Assembly: GCA_016927425.1 (NCBI GenBank)
Contig: JAFGMR010000001.1
Span: 1-60,523, forward strand
Direction: 5' to 3'
DNA from: Methanotrichaceae archaeon
GTDB lineage: Archaea > Halobacteriota > Methanosarcinia > Methanotrichales > Methanotrichaceae
DNA length: 60,523 nt
Shown here one piece after another: positions 35,693 through 45,959 of this stretch. Numbering within the stretch: the stretch's first letter is position 1; each line of letters opens with the position of its first letter. Both the position numbers and the translations under genes were made by a program. A model generated the notes under the pieces. It did not search any database. It was not told where the DNA came from and saw only the letters and a program-made list of their open reading frames with translations.

Positions 35693-36937
35693 TCATCGCT
35701 CCGCTTGGAGGCCTGCAGTATCGCGTACCGGCGTTTGTTTTGGACCCCCGGACGAGGTCAATGGATCCCCCACCTCGAAATGCCCTTCCATCCAGAGGTA
35801 GCCAAGCTGCGCTCCCTCCTCCATGAACTGCTTTACTCCGCGCATATCTTCCGCCCGGACCGCTTTTGTGTATCCCTTTTCATCCCTGTAAAGCACCCGG
35901 AGTTCCTCTGGACGTAGCCCGTTTACGAAGAACGGTGAGTGGGTGGTGACCATGAGCTGCGTCCTTTCAGTTGCTGCCCTGCACTCCTCGGCAAGGCCGG
36001 AGAGAAGCCTTGGATGCAGCTGATTCTCAGGCTCCTCGATTCCGATCAGCTGGGGCGGCTGTGGATCGTATAGCAGTGTAAGATATGCCAGCATCTTGAG
36101 GGTGCCATCGGATGCGTACTTCGCGAGGATGGGCTTCTCGAAGGGGGCGTCTTTGATCTGGAGGAGAAGCCGTCCATCCGGCATGAACTCGGAATCCACC
36201 TTCTCCAACCTTGGAACGCGACTCGCCAGGGCGTTCAAGATATCGCTAAGGCGGTCCTCGTGCTGCTCTTTCAGGTATTGAATGACTGCTGCGAGATTGT
36301 CGCCAGTGGCAGACAGCCGCTCCTGAGGCCCGGCCTCGGAAAATCCCCTCGTGCTGTCCGCCGTAAGATATGAGAGGTACCATCCGGTTATGAACTGGCG
36401 AAGAGCGCTCACCCTCGGATTTTTAGCGAGCTGTCCAAGAGCATTTACGGCGAGCATATCCGCGGAGGCTAGAACCTCGGGGACTCTCTGGTCCGATTCG
36501 CTCGGCTTTTCTCCGGGTATCACATGCCCTTCGCCGTTCTTGAAATCGAGGAACTTGAAGGGCCTTTCCTCTCCCCATAGGAGCCATTCCTCGGCAACTA
36601 TCGGCCCTTCATCGATGGCTATGTGATATGTGATAACTGGCAGATCGCGTCTCTCACGATATTTGAGCTCGATCTCGATTGGGCCGCTAGAACCTCTGGT
36701 TCGAAGCTCTTTGAACCGGCCCCGCTTGTCGAGGGCCTTTCGAAGGCCGCCTGAGAAGCACTCGGAGAGGAAAGCAAAGACATCGAAGATGGTAGACTTA
36801 CCGCTGCCGTTTGGACCGAGGAAGACGGTTAGAGGGGTGATCTGCTTCAGCTCAAGGTTATGAAGGGCTCTGTAGTTCTTGATCTTCAGATATTCGATTC
36901 TCGGAACCGATTGCTTCGCGCGGTTTGCCTTGGTCAT
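35693..36937 (-). CDS. OLD-like AAA (AAA_21) ATPase
   Basis: The product has 414 residues; the ATG at 36937 has a GGTGAT ribosome site, so the upstream extension of 13 codons is not used. Features: [17 protein letters not shown] and [19 protein letters not shown] (Walker A) at the N-terminus, a helical insert, then the signature-like region, Walker [17 protein letters not shown], and the switch His in [15 protein letters not shown]. This is the ATPase type that senses infection in OLD, retron, Gabija and PARIS-like systems. Its partner DUF4276 is immediately downstream. Confidence 0.9.
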   Translation of the reverse strand: MTKANRAKQSVPRIEYLKIKNYRALHNLELKQITPLTVFLGPNGSGKSTIFDVFAFLSECFSGGLRKALDKRGRFKELRTRGSSGPIEIELKYRERRDLPVITYHIAIDEGPIVAEEWLLWGEERPFKFLDFKNGEGHVIPGEKPSESDQRVPEVLASADMLAVNALGQLAKNPRVSALRQFITGWYLSYLTADSTRGFSEAGPQERLSATGDNLAAVIQYLKEQHEDRLSDILNALASRVPRLEKVDSEFMPDGRLLLQIKDAPFEKPILAKYASDGTLKMLAYLTLLYDPQPPQLIGIEEPENQLHPRLLSGLAEECRAATERTQLMVTTHSPFFVNGLRPEELRVLYRDEKGYTKAVRAEDMRGVKQFMEEGAQLGYLWMEGHFEVGDPLTSSGGPKQTPVRDTAGLQAER

Positions 36938-37157
36938 GATCTTATCACCGACTGAGGCTCCAGGGGATTTATACATGGATTACATGAAATGGGCTTGGGG
37001 GGGCTGCTGGGATGGATTGCGGCGGGCTCGATGGTGGCGATCTCTGGGTTGGGAATGGTAGGGGGGCAAGCTGGGAGGGGGAGGCGGATTCGACGAGGGA
37101 CTCTTTGGGGAATAATAGGGATTCTCCTAAAGATAAAATATATATCAATATTTATCT

Positions 37158-38345
37158 TCACAGTTTTTCCCCTATCCAATTTCCTTCCGTATCATAATTC
37201 AAACTGTAAGGCCAATCTGCAGCTTGCCATAGAGCATCAAATGAGGCACGAAGTGCATTGGGGATCTCATCATCAAAGGAGTCAATAACGGTTTCAGGCA
37301 AAATTAAAATATCATCATTTATTGAGGTTTTATATTTATAATAATCTCCTTTTCCAGCAGCCATCCTATAATCTTTTGCTCCTAAAATACTCAATAATAT
37401 GAATATAGGCGGCTCAAAACTCAAATCACGTTCAGTTTTCAAAGACCTCTTTACAGCCATGATTATTTCGTTTTCAAAGACTCCACTTGGAATAAATTTC
37501 TCACCATTACGTCCTGTTAATAACGAAGTATCTACTGATTCAATAGCACCGTTGCGAAATACTTGAACGTATGAATTTGATCGGTTGTAATTTAGAAAGC
37601 CATCTAAATTGTATCGATGATCCCAACCCATGGAATAAATTGGGGCTAATTCCTCGATCTTTTTTATAATATCTTCGGATCTTAGGTCAATTTGAAAAAG
37701 AGGAGTTATCGAAGACACGGGCAAGATATGCAATACAATCTTTGATGATGAATTAAGAGTTATGGGGGTCTCATCAGCAATAATTTTTGCAATTCTATTA
37801 TCTCGAAAACGTCTTATCTTTTCAGGGAATGTCTCTGAAAAAAGAAATGCTGATCGAATTTCCATTACATCAAGTGGGTATTTCCCAGTATTATTTCTTG
37901 AATAAAATCTAGACGTTGTTTTGAATGTTACCATGTGTGGTGGCATCCAACTCTTTGGGATGAAAATAATAATTATTGGTCCTTTTTTAAATCCGTATAT
38001 AGCCTGGATTCTAATCCCAACTATCCGTGGCTCTATGCAATTAGCAATTAAATTATCCATACGACGAATTTCTGCATCTATATTAATTTCGGTAAGTCCT
38101 TCTGCACTTTCTGGAATACCAGTTGTATTTCCAGCGGAATTTCTCTTTTCCGATATACCATATAGAATATAACCACCAGAAGCATTTGCAAATGATGAAA
38201 TATCTGCGAGAAACTCTTTCTTATCACGATCTTTTCCACCGGGCAACTGCTCTTTATATTCGAGAGTCCTGTTTTCGCTAATTCCATTCGAGATTAATTC
38301 TTCGATATCCTCTTTTGTAATTTGATCATATCGCTTGCTTATCAA
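37158..38345 (-). CDS. AlbA_2 (Schlafen-type) putative DNA-binding protein
   Basis: The 395-residue protein begins at a TTG (38345), which is supported by a perfect AGGAGGG seven bases upstream. The N-terminal domain has ENRTLEYKEQLPG and FLADISSFANASGGYILYGI, the core of the AlbA_2/Schlafen domain. The C-terminal 200 residues match nothing I recognise. It is strikingly AT-rich compared with the chromosome, indicating recent import, and the AT-rich block continues into the 3' half of hsdS. The stop of hsdS and this start are 15 bases apart. Confidence 0.8.
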   Translation of the reverse strand: MISKRYDQITKEDIEELISNGISENRTLEYKEQLPGGKDRDKKEFLADISSFANASGGYILYGISEKRNSAGNTTGIPESAEGLTEINIDAEIRRMDNLIANCIEPRIVGIRIQAIYGFKKGPIIIIFIPKSWMPPHMVTFKTTSRFYSRNNTGKYPLDVMEIRSAFLFSETFPEKIRRFRDNRIAKIIADETPITLNSSSKIVLHILPVSSITPLFQIDLRSEDIIKKIEELAPIYSMGWDHRYNLDGFLNYNRSNSYVQVFRNGAIESVDTSLLTGRNGEKFIPSGVFENEIIMAVKRSLKTERDLSFEPPIFILLSILGAKDYRMAAGKGDYYKYKTSINDDILILPETVIDSFDDEIPNALRASFDALWQAADWPYSLNYDTEGNWIGEKL

Positions 38346-38360
38346 GATGTAGCCCTCCTG

Positions 38361-39623
38361 TTATGAATATGTAAAATTTTTTAATTTAGCTTCTCCACAT
38401 AATAGCTTTGGTAGCAAAGAATCACGAACATCTGCAAGTACTCGAGATTCGTTCTCGTTATTCTCTATCATTTGGTCTAAGGGATAGGCTATTTTCTCGT
38501 ACATCTCAACAACTTCGGGTTGTGGTATTATGCAGGCTATATCTCTAAAATTCTTTTTGCTTATTGAGCCAAACACCGTCCCCTCTGCTTCGAATTGGGC
38601 AAAGATCTCATTTAAGGAAAGCATTGAATAAAAGGTAAATGAGCGACTCCCGCTTTTATGCCTAATCGCTGATAGGCCCCTCCCTATGCAACATTTTTCT
38701 AAAGCCATGTTAATATCACCTACGGGGGCACGAACGCTGACTAAAGCATCTCCGGGATTCGCTTTGCGAGTTGGAGCTGTACAATACATTCGAACAGAGG
38801 GATATCGATAACCAAAATCTGCTCGCCCCTGATAGAACACAATACCATCTCCAACCAAATTATATGTGTCGCCAGGGGGAGATTGTCCCATTTTCAGGTC
38901 ATATTCTTCAGCGATCGTTCCCACCCCCCACCCCCTCGGCACCACCCGCCCCTCCGTCTCCTCGAAGCCGTCGGGAAAGAGCGCCGCCGTCTCCGCATCC
39001 ATTCCCGCTGGCTCGCGCCCCTCGGCCTTGGCCCGCACGGGATCGAAGTCGACGAACCAGGACTTGAAGATGGCGCGGGCGATCGCCTCCAGGGTCTCGT
39101 TCATGCGGCGGTTGGCCTCGATCTTGTCGTCGAGGGCGCCTAGGATGCGGGCGATGGCGCGCTGTTCGGGGAGGGGGGGGAGAGTGAGCAAAACCTTTCG
39201 CAGTTCGCTTTGCTTGATTCCGAGAACCGTTGTGCCGCTTGACCTCGCACGAAGTTGATCCTGAACATCTTCAGACTGCATGAGATACTTCAAGAATCCG
39301 TTATCGAGAATGCTCGCCTTTGCGCGAAGGGCGATAAGCCGCTGAGCTAAAGCAAGTCGTCCCGCGCCTAGTTGTGCCACCTCACCAAGTGGGGCCTCGG
39401 TTGTGATGACAACGTCACCCGCTTTGGGAATACCGCGACGCATCCAGGGCTCATAATCTTCGAATGAGATGAACTCGTTTGGCGTCTCGATCCTTCCATC
39501 CTTTACTATCTTCGCTGTGATAAGAGGGATTCCGAAGGAGGTCTTCTTTGGAGTCTTGCCCCGATAGTCGATTAAAGCCTCCATGCAATCTTCGAGCGGT
39601 CGGACTGTCCATTCACCCGTCAT
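38361..39623 (-). CDS. hsdS: Type I restriction system specificity subunit (HsdS)
   Basis: The 420-residue protein determines the DNA site recognised by the methylase and nuclease. The first target-recognition domain ends in the conserved helix TLPPLPEQRAIARILGALDDKIEANRR (split here for brevity: LPPLPEQRAIARILGALD). The second begins near residue 230 (VPRGWGVGTIAEEYDLKMG) and ends with the usual helix near the C-terminus. The second domain is AT-rich, the first GC-rich, so the gene is a chimera with the junction near 38,900. It is separated from hsdM by about 4.7 kb of toxin genes. Confidence 0.93.
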   Translation of the reverse strand: MTGEWTVRPLEDCMEALIDYRGKTPKKTSFGIPLITAKIVKDGRIETPNEFISFEDYEPWMRRGIPKAGDVVITTEAPLGEVAQLGAGRLALAQRLIALRAKASILDNGFLKYLMQSEDVQDQLRARSSGTTVLGIKQSELRKVLLTLPPLPEQRAIARILGALDDKIEANRRMNETLEAIARAIFKSWFVDFDPVRAKAEGREPAGMDAETAALFPDGFEETEGRVVPRGWGVGTIAEEYDLKMGQSPPGDTYNLVGDGIVFYQGRADFGYRYPSVRMYCTAPTRKANPGDALVSVRAPVGDINMALEKCCIGRGLSAIRHKSGSRSFTFYSMLSLNEIFAQFEAEGTVFGSISKKNFRDIACIIPQPEVVEMYEKIAYPLDQMIENNENESRVLADVRDSLLPKLLCGEAKLKNFTYS

Positions 39624-39661
39624 TTCTTTGCCCCATCATCGAAAACAGACACTTCATCGTT

Positions 39662-40162
39662 TCAGCCCAACCTGACCCCCAACGCACGAATCATCTGGAA
39701 TGTGTCAACGTACTCAACACCGAACGCTTTGCATGCATTCGGGATCTTAATTTTCACCTTGGCATCGGAGCTGAACTGTTCATGGGTGACTACGACGTAC
39801 CCTTTGGCCAGCGCAAACGCTACCAGCCAACTGTCTGGCACGCTGGCAAACTCAGCCTTAGCCGCATCGGTGAATTGGGCCTGACCTTGAGACCAGACCA
39901 TGATCTTGCGATAGGCATCTGTTACTTCCTTGCCGTCTGTCGAGGCAAAGAACTTGTGAAAACTGCCGCTGGCCCACTCTGCCAGCTTATCCTTGCCCCT
40001 CTTGAGCTCATCTTCGATTAGGTCGATGCTCAACACCTGGCCGTTTTTGGCGTTCTCAATCAGCATTATCCAAAAGGTAGGCGCGATATCGAATGAGTAG
40101 TAGTGACGATACGCCTCGATGAAGATGTTGGCATCGAGGACGTAGATGCCAGAAGCGGTCAC
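39662..40162 (-). CDS. DUF4411 PIN-like toxin
   Basis: The 166-residue protein starts GTG at 40162, within the TGA overlap of the upstream gene. It begins IYVLDANIFIEAYRHYYSFD, with the first acidic residue of a PIN nuclease, and has SIDLIEDELKRGKDKLAEWA and VPDSWLVAFALAKGYVVVTHE, the other acidic positions. DUF4411 proteins are the toxin halves of pairs with HTH plus ImmA/IrrE proteins. The 4-base overlap with such a gene upstream fits exactly. Confidence 0.88.
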   Translation of the reverse strand: MTASGIYVLDANIFIEAYRHYYSFDIAPTFWIMLIENAKNGQVLSIDLIEDELKRGKDKLAEWASGSFHKFFASTDGKEVTDAYRKIMVWSQGQAQFTDAAKAEFASVPDSWLVAFALAKGYVVVTHEQFSSDAKVKIKIPNACKAFGVEYVDTFQMIRALGVRLG

Positions 40163-41310
40163 GGGCCCCCTCCGACGGCAAGCGACCGGGCGTATCTCTC
40201 AAAGGACTCGCCGTAAAGCCCCGTCAGCCTGTATGCATCGCGATAAAGAAGCCTGCCTTCCCTTGCGGCGCCTACCACGACCTCGGCAAAGCGGCGGCCG
40301 ATCCGGTTATTCTGGCTTGCGTAGAAGTTGCCGCCACGCTGGCCCTGGTCTTTTGATGCGCGCTCAACCTTTTGGTATTCCCTGTAGAAATTGAGGAACT
40401 CCCCTCTTGTGATCAGCCCCAAATCGACCGCCCGGCGAACGCAAACAAGTTCGCTCACCTTGAAATGGCGAGCCATTGCCTGATACCGATCCTGCTCCTC
40501 CTTTACAGTTGGCCAAAGTTCGAGCAGCTGATCTTTCGGTACCAGAAACTCGGCAGCCGCGCGGTTGCACGCAAGCTCGGCTATGTCATCGGCTGGCCGA
40601 AGCTCCAAGAGATCGAAGGCGGCGCTTCTGCCAAGCCAGATGTGCGCAAGCTCATGAGCCAGGGTGAACATCTGGGCGGCCTTCCCATCTCTCCCGTTGA
40701 CGAAGACAAGCGGCGCGTAATCATCCACAAGAACGAAGCCTCGAAACTCGGCAGGATCGAGCCTGCGATGGGTGTTGTTTCCAACAACGCCGTTGGTCAC
40801 AACGAGAACTCCTGCCCCCTCCATCCGGTCGCGCAGCTGCAAAAGCGCATCGGTCCAGGTGCGGTTTTCAGCAGCCCATCCCTCGGCAAGGCCAAGCGTC
40901 TGCCGCATCTTGACTGCGAGGCGCTCAGGCTCGACTGCCGGATCTGCTGAGCCGACGAAGCCTAGCGGCTCATGCCCATCTTCGATCAGATGCTCCCGCA
41001 TCCAGACCTGCCGCCGCTCCATCATCTGGACAGTCTCGAGGAGGTCGGGGCTTGGCCCGCTTGGGCGGTCATTGCCAAGCGTGCGGAAATGCGGGAAGGA
41101 AAGCCGCTCCTCCGGGGGCTCGGGCAGGAAGAGATAGCCAAGCGGCGTCGATGTCGCCTTCGCGAAAGCTTCGAGCTGACGCAATGTAGGCTGGCTTTTG
41201 CCGCTTTGCCACTCGGGAAGCTTCGGAAACCTCCGCTCAATGCTCGCCCTTCTAGCCGAGCGCTCCAGCGCCCAGCAAATAACCGGCCCGCTGATGGAGA
41301 TCCGGGTCAT
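40159..41310 (-). CDS. XRE-HTH plus ImmA/IrrE metallopeptidase (antitoxin)
   Basis: The 383-residue protein has an N-terminal helix-turn-helix region (LPEWQSGKSQPTLRQLEAF) and a zinc-protease domain with HELAHIWLGR (the HExxH motif, near residue 225) followed by ELACNRAAAEFLVP. ImmA/IrrE proteins cleave repressors or act as antitoxins. It overlaps the DUF4411 toxin by four bases, which makes a complete toxin-antitoxin module lying between hsdS and the MNT genes. Confidence 0.9.
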   Translation of the reverse strand: MTRISISGPVICWALERSARRASIERRFPKLPEWQSGKSQPTLRQLEAFAKATSTPLGYLFLPEPPEERLSFPHFRTLGNDRPSGPSPDLLETVQMMERRQVWMREHLIEDGHEPLGFVGSADPAVEPERLAVKMRQTLGLAEGWAAENRTWTDALLQLRDRMEGAGVLVVTNGVVGNNTHRRLDPAEFRGFVLVDDYAPLVFVNGRDGKAAQMFTLAHELAHIWLGRSAAFDLLELRPADDIAELACNRAAAEFLVPKDQLLELWPTVKEEQDRYQAMARHFKVSELVCVRRAVDLGLITRGEFLNFYREYQKVERASKDQGQRGGNFYASQNNRIGRRFAEVVVGAAREGRLLYRDAYRLTGLYGESFERYARSLAVGGGP

Positions 41311-41597
41311 GCTGTATCATCCTTCTTCTTGCAGGTACGGAGAAGGGGCGGCAGCATCATCTCTTTCAATTCTGCAAAGCGGTTTCTCAAGGTCATCATA
41401 TCACGATCGATATGCAAATACTATATGATCACCTATTATCAATCTTATGGCGGTTTGACTTCACATCCATTTCGATCCACGCGATAAGCACCTCCCAGCG
41501 TGAGCCGCTCTCGACTCAGGCTTGGATGTGGCACTTCCGCTGCTATGGATCATTGAGCTTTGTCATGATGCCTGCGTTGTGCCACCCGAGGGTATTT

Positions 41598-41673
41598 GTC
41601 CAGCAAGCTGCTGGACGATCTCTCCAGGCATGCCCGAGTCCTCCATGTATTTGTGCAGCATCCTGCTGCACAA
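41598..41673. repeat. Two matching hairpins with a compensating base change
   Basis: Hairpin 1 (41598-41616) is GTCCAGCA-AGC-TGCTGGAC; hairpin 2 (41651-41673) is TTGTGCAGCA-TCC-TGCTGCACAA. Both follow the same TATTTGT start. The third base differs (C versus G) and its partner changes to keep the pair, which suggests a selected stem. They lie in the 363-base gap before the antitoxin gene (41311-41673), which otherwise has no supported gene. Confidence 0.55.
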
Positions 41674-41808
41674 TTAGCTCCTAAGACATCCTGCTTTCAG
41701 TCCCAACAGGATTGCCCGAATCCCCTCTTTTCCGCCCCGACTGAAGCGCTCGATCTTCTGGATGCACTCCATGATGTAAGCGAGGTAGACGCGAGGGTCT
41801 TTGCTTAC
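41674..41808 (-). pseudogene. Truncated HepT relic after the first mntA
   Basis: Directly after the first mntA stop the minus strand reads SKDPRVYLAYIMECIQKIERFSR and then GGKEGIRAILLGLKAG before a TAA. The first 25 residues are the start of a HepT (DUF86, HEPN) toxin; the rest, including the RxxxxHxY catalytic motif, is gone. There is no start codon for the conserved first residues. Thus the first MNT-HepT pair has lost its toxin. Confidence 0.6.
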
Positions 41809-42095
41809 AGTGGCCGGGCCTCCTTCAGGACTCGCCTTCGAAGCAGACAATAGAGGCCCTGCTCGGTGACGACATCCACTTTTCGCCCGAGAAGGTCCTC
41901 AAGCTCCACCATCAGCCCTGCCTGATCCAGGAGGCTTCGACCCGGCTCAAGCTTTACCTGCAGGTCTATATCGCTATCTTCGCCCGCTTCATTCCGGGCG
42001 AGGGAGCCGAAGACGCGCACATTGCGCGCCCCGTGCCTGGCGGCAGCTTGCAAGATCTCCTCCCTGCGGAACTTCAATTGGCTATCCAGATCCAT
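41805..42095 (-). CDS. mntA: MntA-type nucleotidyltransferase antitoxin (copy 1)
   Basis: The 96-residue protein has the minimal nucleotidyltransferase motif VFGSLARNEAGEDSDIDLQV (G-S then D-x-D). MntA antitoxins add AMP to a Tyr of HepT and thereby silence it. It is closely similar to the second copy at 43994-44284, sharing [12 protein letters not shown] and EPGRSLLD. Its partner HepT is truncated. Its start overlaps the YgiT-type gene by 14 bases. Confidence 0.88.
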   Translation of the reverse strand: MDLDSQLKFRREEILQAAARHGARNVRVFGSLARNEAGEDSDIDLQVKLEPGRSLLDQAGLMVELEDLLGRKVDVVTEQGLYCLLRRRVLKEARPL

Positions 42096-42372
42096 GCCTT
42101 TTTTCCTTTATGCTCCGGCCCTTTCTGCCGCTCCAGGATTGTCCCTTAGGCCTCCACATACTGGCGGACCTCCACACCTGGCCTCCTGCTGCAATCATCC
42201 TCTCGCCGGACTTTAGCAGCTCTGAGCTGATCCGCCCGTCTACGTATGCCTCGCCGCAGTTATCGCATACCTCGGCCGGGACCCCGTTTGCAGCCACCGC
42301 AAAAGAGCCCCTCTCCAGGGCAATTGTGGTCGTTCCGGCTTTGGTTATCCTATGTCTGCAGATAGTAGTCAA
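42082..42372 (-). CDS. YgiT-type zinc-finger protein with a depleted first Cys pair
   Basis: About 96 residues from a TTG at 42372; a TTG at 42381 is also possible. KAGTTTIALERGS and VPAEVCDNCGEAYV are typical of YgiT/MqsA N-terminal zinc fingers. The second Cys pair (CDNC) is intact, but the first normally C-x2-C reads T-T-I-C, keeping one Cys only. The chain ends with a basic tail overlapping mntA copy 1. Such proteins are antitoxins or partners of small toxins; no DUF4258 toxin is next to it. Confidence 0.6.
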   Translation of the reverse strand: MTTICRHRITKAGTTTIALERGSFAVAANGVPAEVCDNCGEAYVDGRISSELLKSGERMIAAGGQVWRSASMWRPKGQSWSGRKGRSIKEKRHGSG

Positions 42373-42631
42373 GTTATACAAAATGTTTATATCACATCAA
42401 AAAATAAAAATATGTATCTCCACCTCGCCGCACCCGCAAGCTGGCTCACCACGGGCGCGGGCCCGGGCCCCTGATTCTGCCCGCATGCGCCAGGCTGTAA
42501 CGCGACCGGTCGTGCGAGCTAGCCTCATTCTACCATTTCCAGCAAGGCTCGCGCGATCTTGCAAGATATGGCATAGCGAATATCAAAAACGGAGAACGAG
42601 AGCGGGGCAATGCGTTGATTTGCTTAATAGC

Positions 42632-42883
42632 TCAGACAAGAGCATCAATTTCCGCATCTGTAAAGCCCAACTGACGCAGCACGAGTTTCATATATTTGGA
42701 GGAGAGTTCGCTCCTAGCCATTATCACGGGCGCCCGAAATACGATCCCATCTTTTTCTCGTTCGAAGATGGCATGACTGGTTCCGCTCTGCCGAACGAAT
42801 CTGGCATCGCCTCGATTAAGTAGCCTTACAAACTTCTGGCTCGACATGGGTGGTATCTTTTCAGACACTGGCAGAGACCTCAA
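42632..42883 (-). CDS. hicA: HicA-like mRNA interferase toxin
   Basis: The 83-residue chain contains LPVSEKIPPMSSQKFVRLL and RQSGTSHAIFERE, the latter with the catalytic His of the double-stranded RNA-binding fold of HicA. The start is a TTG at 42883 if the conserved LPV beginning is included, overlapping hicB by 23 bases; an ATG at 42847 would be shorter. The order is antitoxin first, then toxin. Confidence 0.8.
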   Translation of the reverse strand: MRSLPVSEKIPPMSSQKFVRLLNRGDARFVRQSGTSHAIFEREKDGIVFRAPVIMARSELSSKYMKLVLRQLGFTDAEIDALV

Positions 42884-43151
42884 AGGTTATGCTCTCTGAA
42901 TAAACCCAGTCGGACGAAGGCCTTACATATTCGACGTCGTCGATAAGAAATTCTCGAAGAATATCAAGGGAGACTGGCCTTATATCACTCAATAATCCTT
43001 CATCTTTCATATACGAGATGTACCCATCACAGGCTTCTTGAAGCATCCTCCTTGCCTCCTCTATGCTATCGCCCTGGCTAGATATATTGATCTCAAGACA
43101 AAGGGCTACATAATGATTTCCAGATTTCTTTATTATTCCAGTAAACGGCAT
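42861..43151 (-). CDS. hicB: HicB-like antitoxin
   Basis: The 96-residue protein begins MPFTGIIKKSGNHYVALCLE, has GDSIEEARRMLQEACDGYI, the usual HicB partial RNase-H-like fold, and a short C-terminal part without an evident DNA-binding domain. It overlaps the HicA gene downstream. Together they form a complete type II toxin-antitoxin pair. Confidence 0.85.
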   Translation of the reverse strand: MPFTGIIKKSGNHYVALCLEINISSQGDSIEEARRMLQEACDGYISYMKDEGLLSDIRPVSLDILREFLIDDVEYVRPSSDWVYSESITFEVSASV

Positions 43152-43553
43152 ACCTGCTCATCCTTCCGGTTTTCAGCAGATCACAATAGGTTTCGTAGAT
43201 GTATAAAACCTCGCTTAGCCTGGCCATCGCAGCATCATCTGCAATACTTGATGAAGAAGGCTGGTTGTGCATCCAAGTACAAGCTCATCGATATACGCCT
43301 TGGTCTGCCTACGTCCAGGGGAAGTGTAAATGGCGGGCAGAAACGTTGGGAACAGAGGTCTCCAGCTATGGCTGCGGGATTACTACCAGATCGCATATGG
43401 GGGGGCAGATGAGATCTTGACAAATGTCATAGTTCCTGTACGTAACAACACAATATGGACAGACCACTCAAAACTATTCGCAGACCGAAATCACGAAGCG
43501 GACACATCATTCTGGTGAAGCAGTGGATCGATATCTAAGGGATTACAACCGAG
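43152..43553. other. 402-base gap in the defence island without a supported gene
   Basis: Several short frames exist on both strands but none shows a recognisable domain or a ribosome site. A minus-strand frame near 43160-43270 (RLSEVLYIYETYCDLLKTG) reads protein-like and ends into the hicB start; it may be a decayed gene piece. The hicB promoter should lie in this gap. Confidence 0.2.
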
Positions 43554-43997
43554 TTAAGGTGTTGCGTGGAGGAATGGCCGTAGCGGATGGCCTTCTCTTG
43601 AAGATGTGGCATTGATGGCTTCGAGGGGCAAGGCAACCTCGATTAGACATAACTTACCTGCGAATATACCAATGTAGACGCGAGGATCTTTGCTCACAGT
43701 TAAGATAGGGAGGTCTCGTTCGATGACCTGCCACACCTCGTCAAGATCCACTCCGAAGTATTCGTGGACAAGAATATTGCGCATTGCCACGATCTGTGCC
43801 CATGGAACCTCTGGATATGCCTCGTGAAAGTCACGCCCAAGCCGCGCCGCAGCTTCGCCGATGATCTGTATATGATGCACCATCCAGACCTGAACTAATT
43901 CATCGATCTCTAAGGCATCCCTGCCGCGAGCTGCATACCTCTCGATGCGATCGATAGCATCCAGAATATCCATTAACCTCTCATACGGATCTCTCAC
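43554..43997 (-). CDS. hepT: HepT-type HEPN ribonuclease toxin with a fused extra tail
   Basis: The 147-residue frame starts at GTG 43997, which overlaps the mntA stop (GTGA). The HEPN core is present: [33 protein letters not shown] and the catalytic [11 protein letters not shown] (R-x4-H-x-Y). After VIERDLPIL, where HepT proteins normally nearly end, comes [12 protein letters not shown] and about 40 unrelated residues. SKDPRVY is the start of another HepT, as in the relic at 41674-41808: the two share a 27-base stretch with two mismatches. A recombination scar is likely. Confidence 0.85.
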   Translation of the reverse strand: MRDPYERLMDILDAIDRIERYAARGRDALEIDELVQVWMVHHIQIIGEAAARLGRDFHEAYPEVPWAQIVAMRNILVHEYFGVDLDEVWQVIERDLPILTVSKDPRVYIGIFAGKLCLIEVALPLEAINATSSREGHPLRPFLHATP

Positions 43998-44284
43998 AAA
44001 GGAACTGCCTCCCGTAAGACGCGCTCGCGGATGCGCGGTTTTATGCCGCGGTCGCTCACAACGTCGACCTTGCACCCGAGAAGCTCCTGCAACTCCAGCC
44101 AGAGCCCTGCATGATCAAGAAGGCTTCTCCCAGGCTCAAACTCCACCAGAAGATCGATATCGCTCTTTTCATCAGCCTCCCCTCGTGCAACTGAGCCGAA
44201 GACGCGCACATTGCGCGCTCCGTGCCTTGCGGCAATGCGCAAGATATCCTCCCTGCGAGACTTCAAGAGACCTTCGAGATCCAT
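43994..44284 (-). CDS. mntA: MntA-type nucleotidyltransferase antitoxin (copy 2)
   Basis: The 96-residue protein has [20 protein letters not shown], the complete nucleotidyltransferase active site. It should inactivate the following HepT by AMP transfer. It overlaps hepT by four bases. It lies 54 bases downstream of hsdM on the same strand, so the pair may be transcribed with the methylase gene. Confidence 0.9.
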   Translation of the reverse strand: MDLEGLLKSRREDILRIAARHGARNVRVFGSVARGEADEKSDIDLLVEFEPGRSLLDHAGLWLELQELLGCKVDVVSDRGIKPRIRERVLREAVPL

Positions 44285-44338
44285 AGCTTTGCTCTTCCCT
44301 CAACGACTTTGATATCCATAGACTTCGCCCTGAGATTA

Positions 44339-45925
<1,587 letters not shown>

Positions 45926-45944
45926 AGCCCTACACCTTGAGTTA

Positions 45945-45959
45945 GAATGCAATGCATTC
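45945..45959. promoter_or_regulatory. 7-bp inverted repeat directly upstream of hsdM
   Basis: GAATGCA-A-TGCATTC is a perfect palindrome with one central base, 20 bases before the hsdM start. A controller-type operator is possible. TATA-like sequences in this stretch are weak. Confidence 0.3.
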
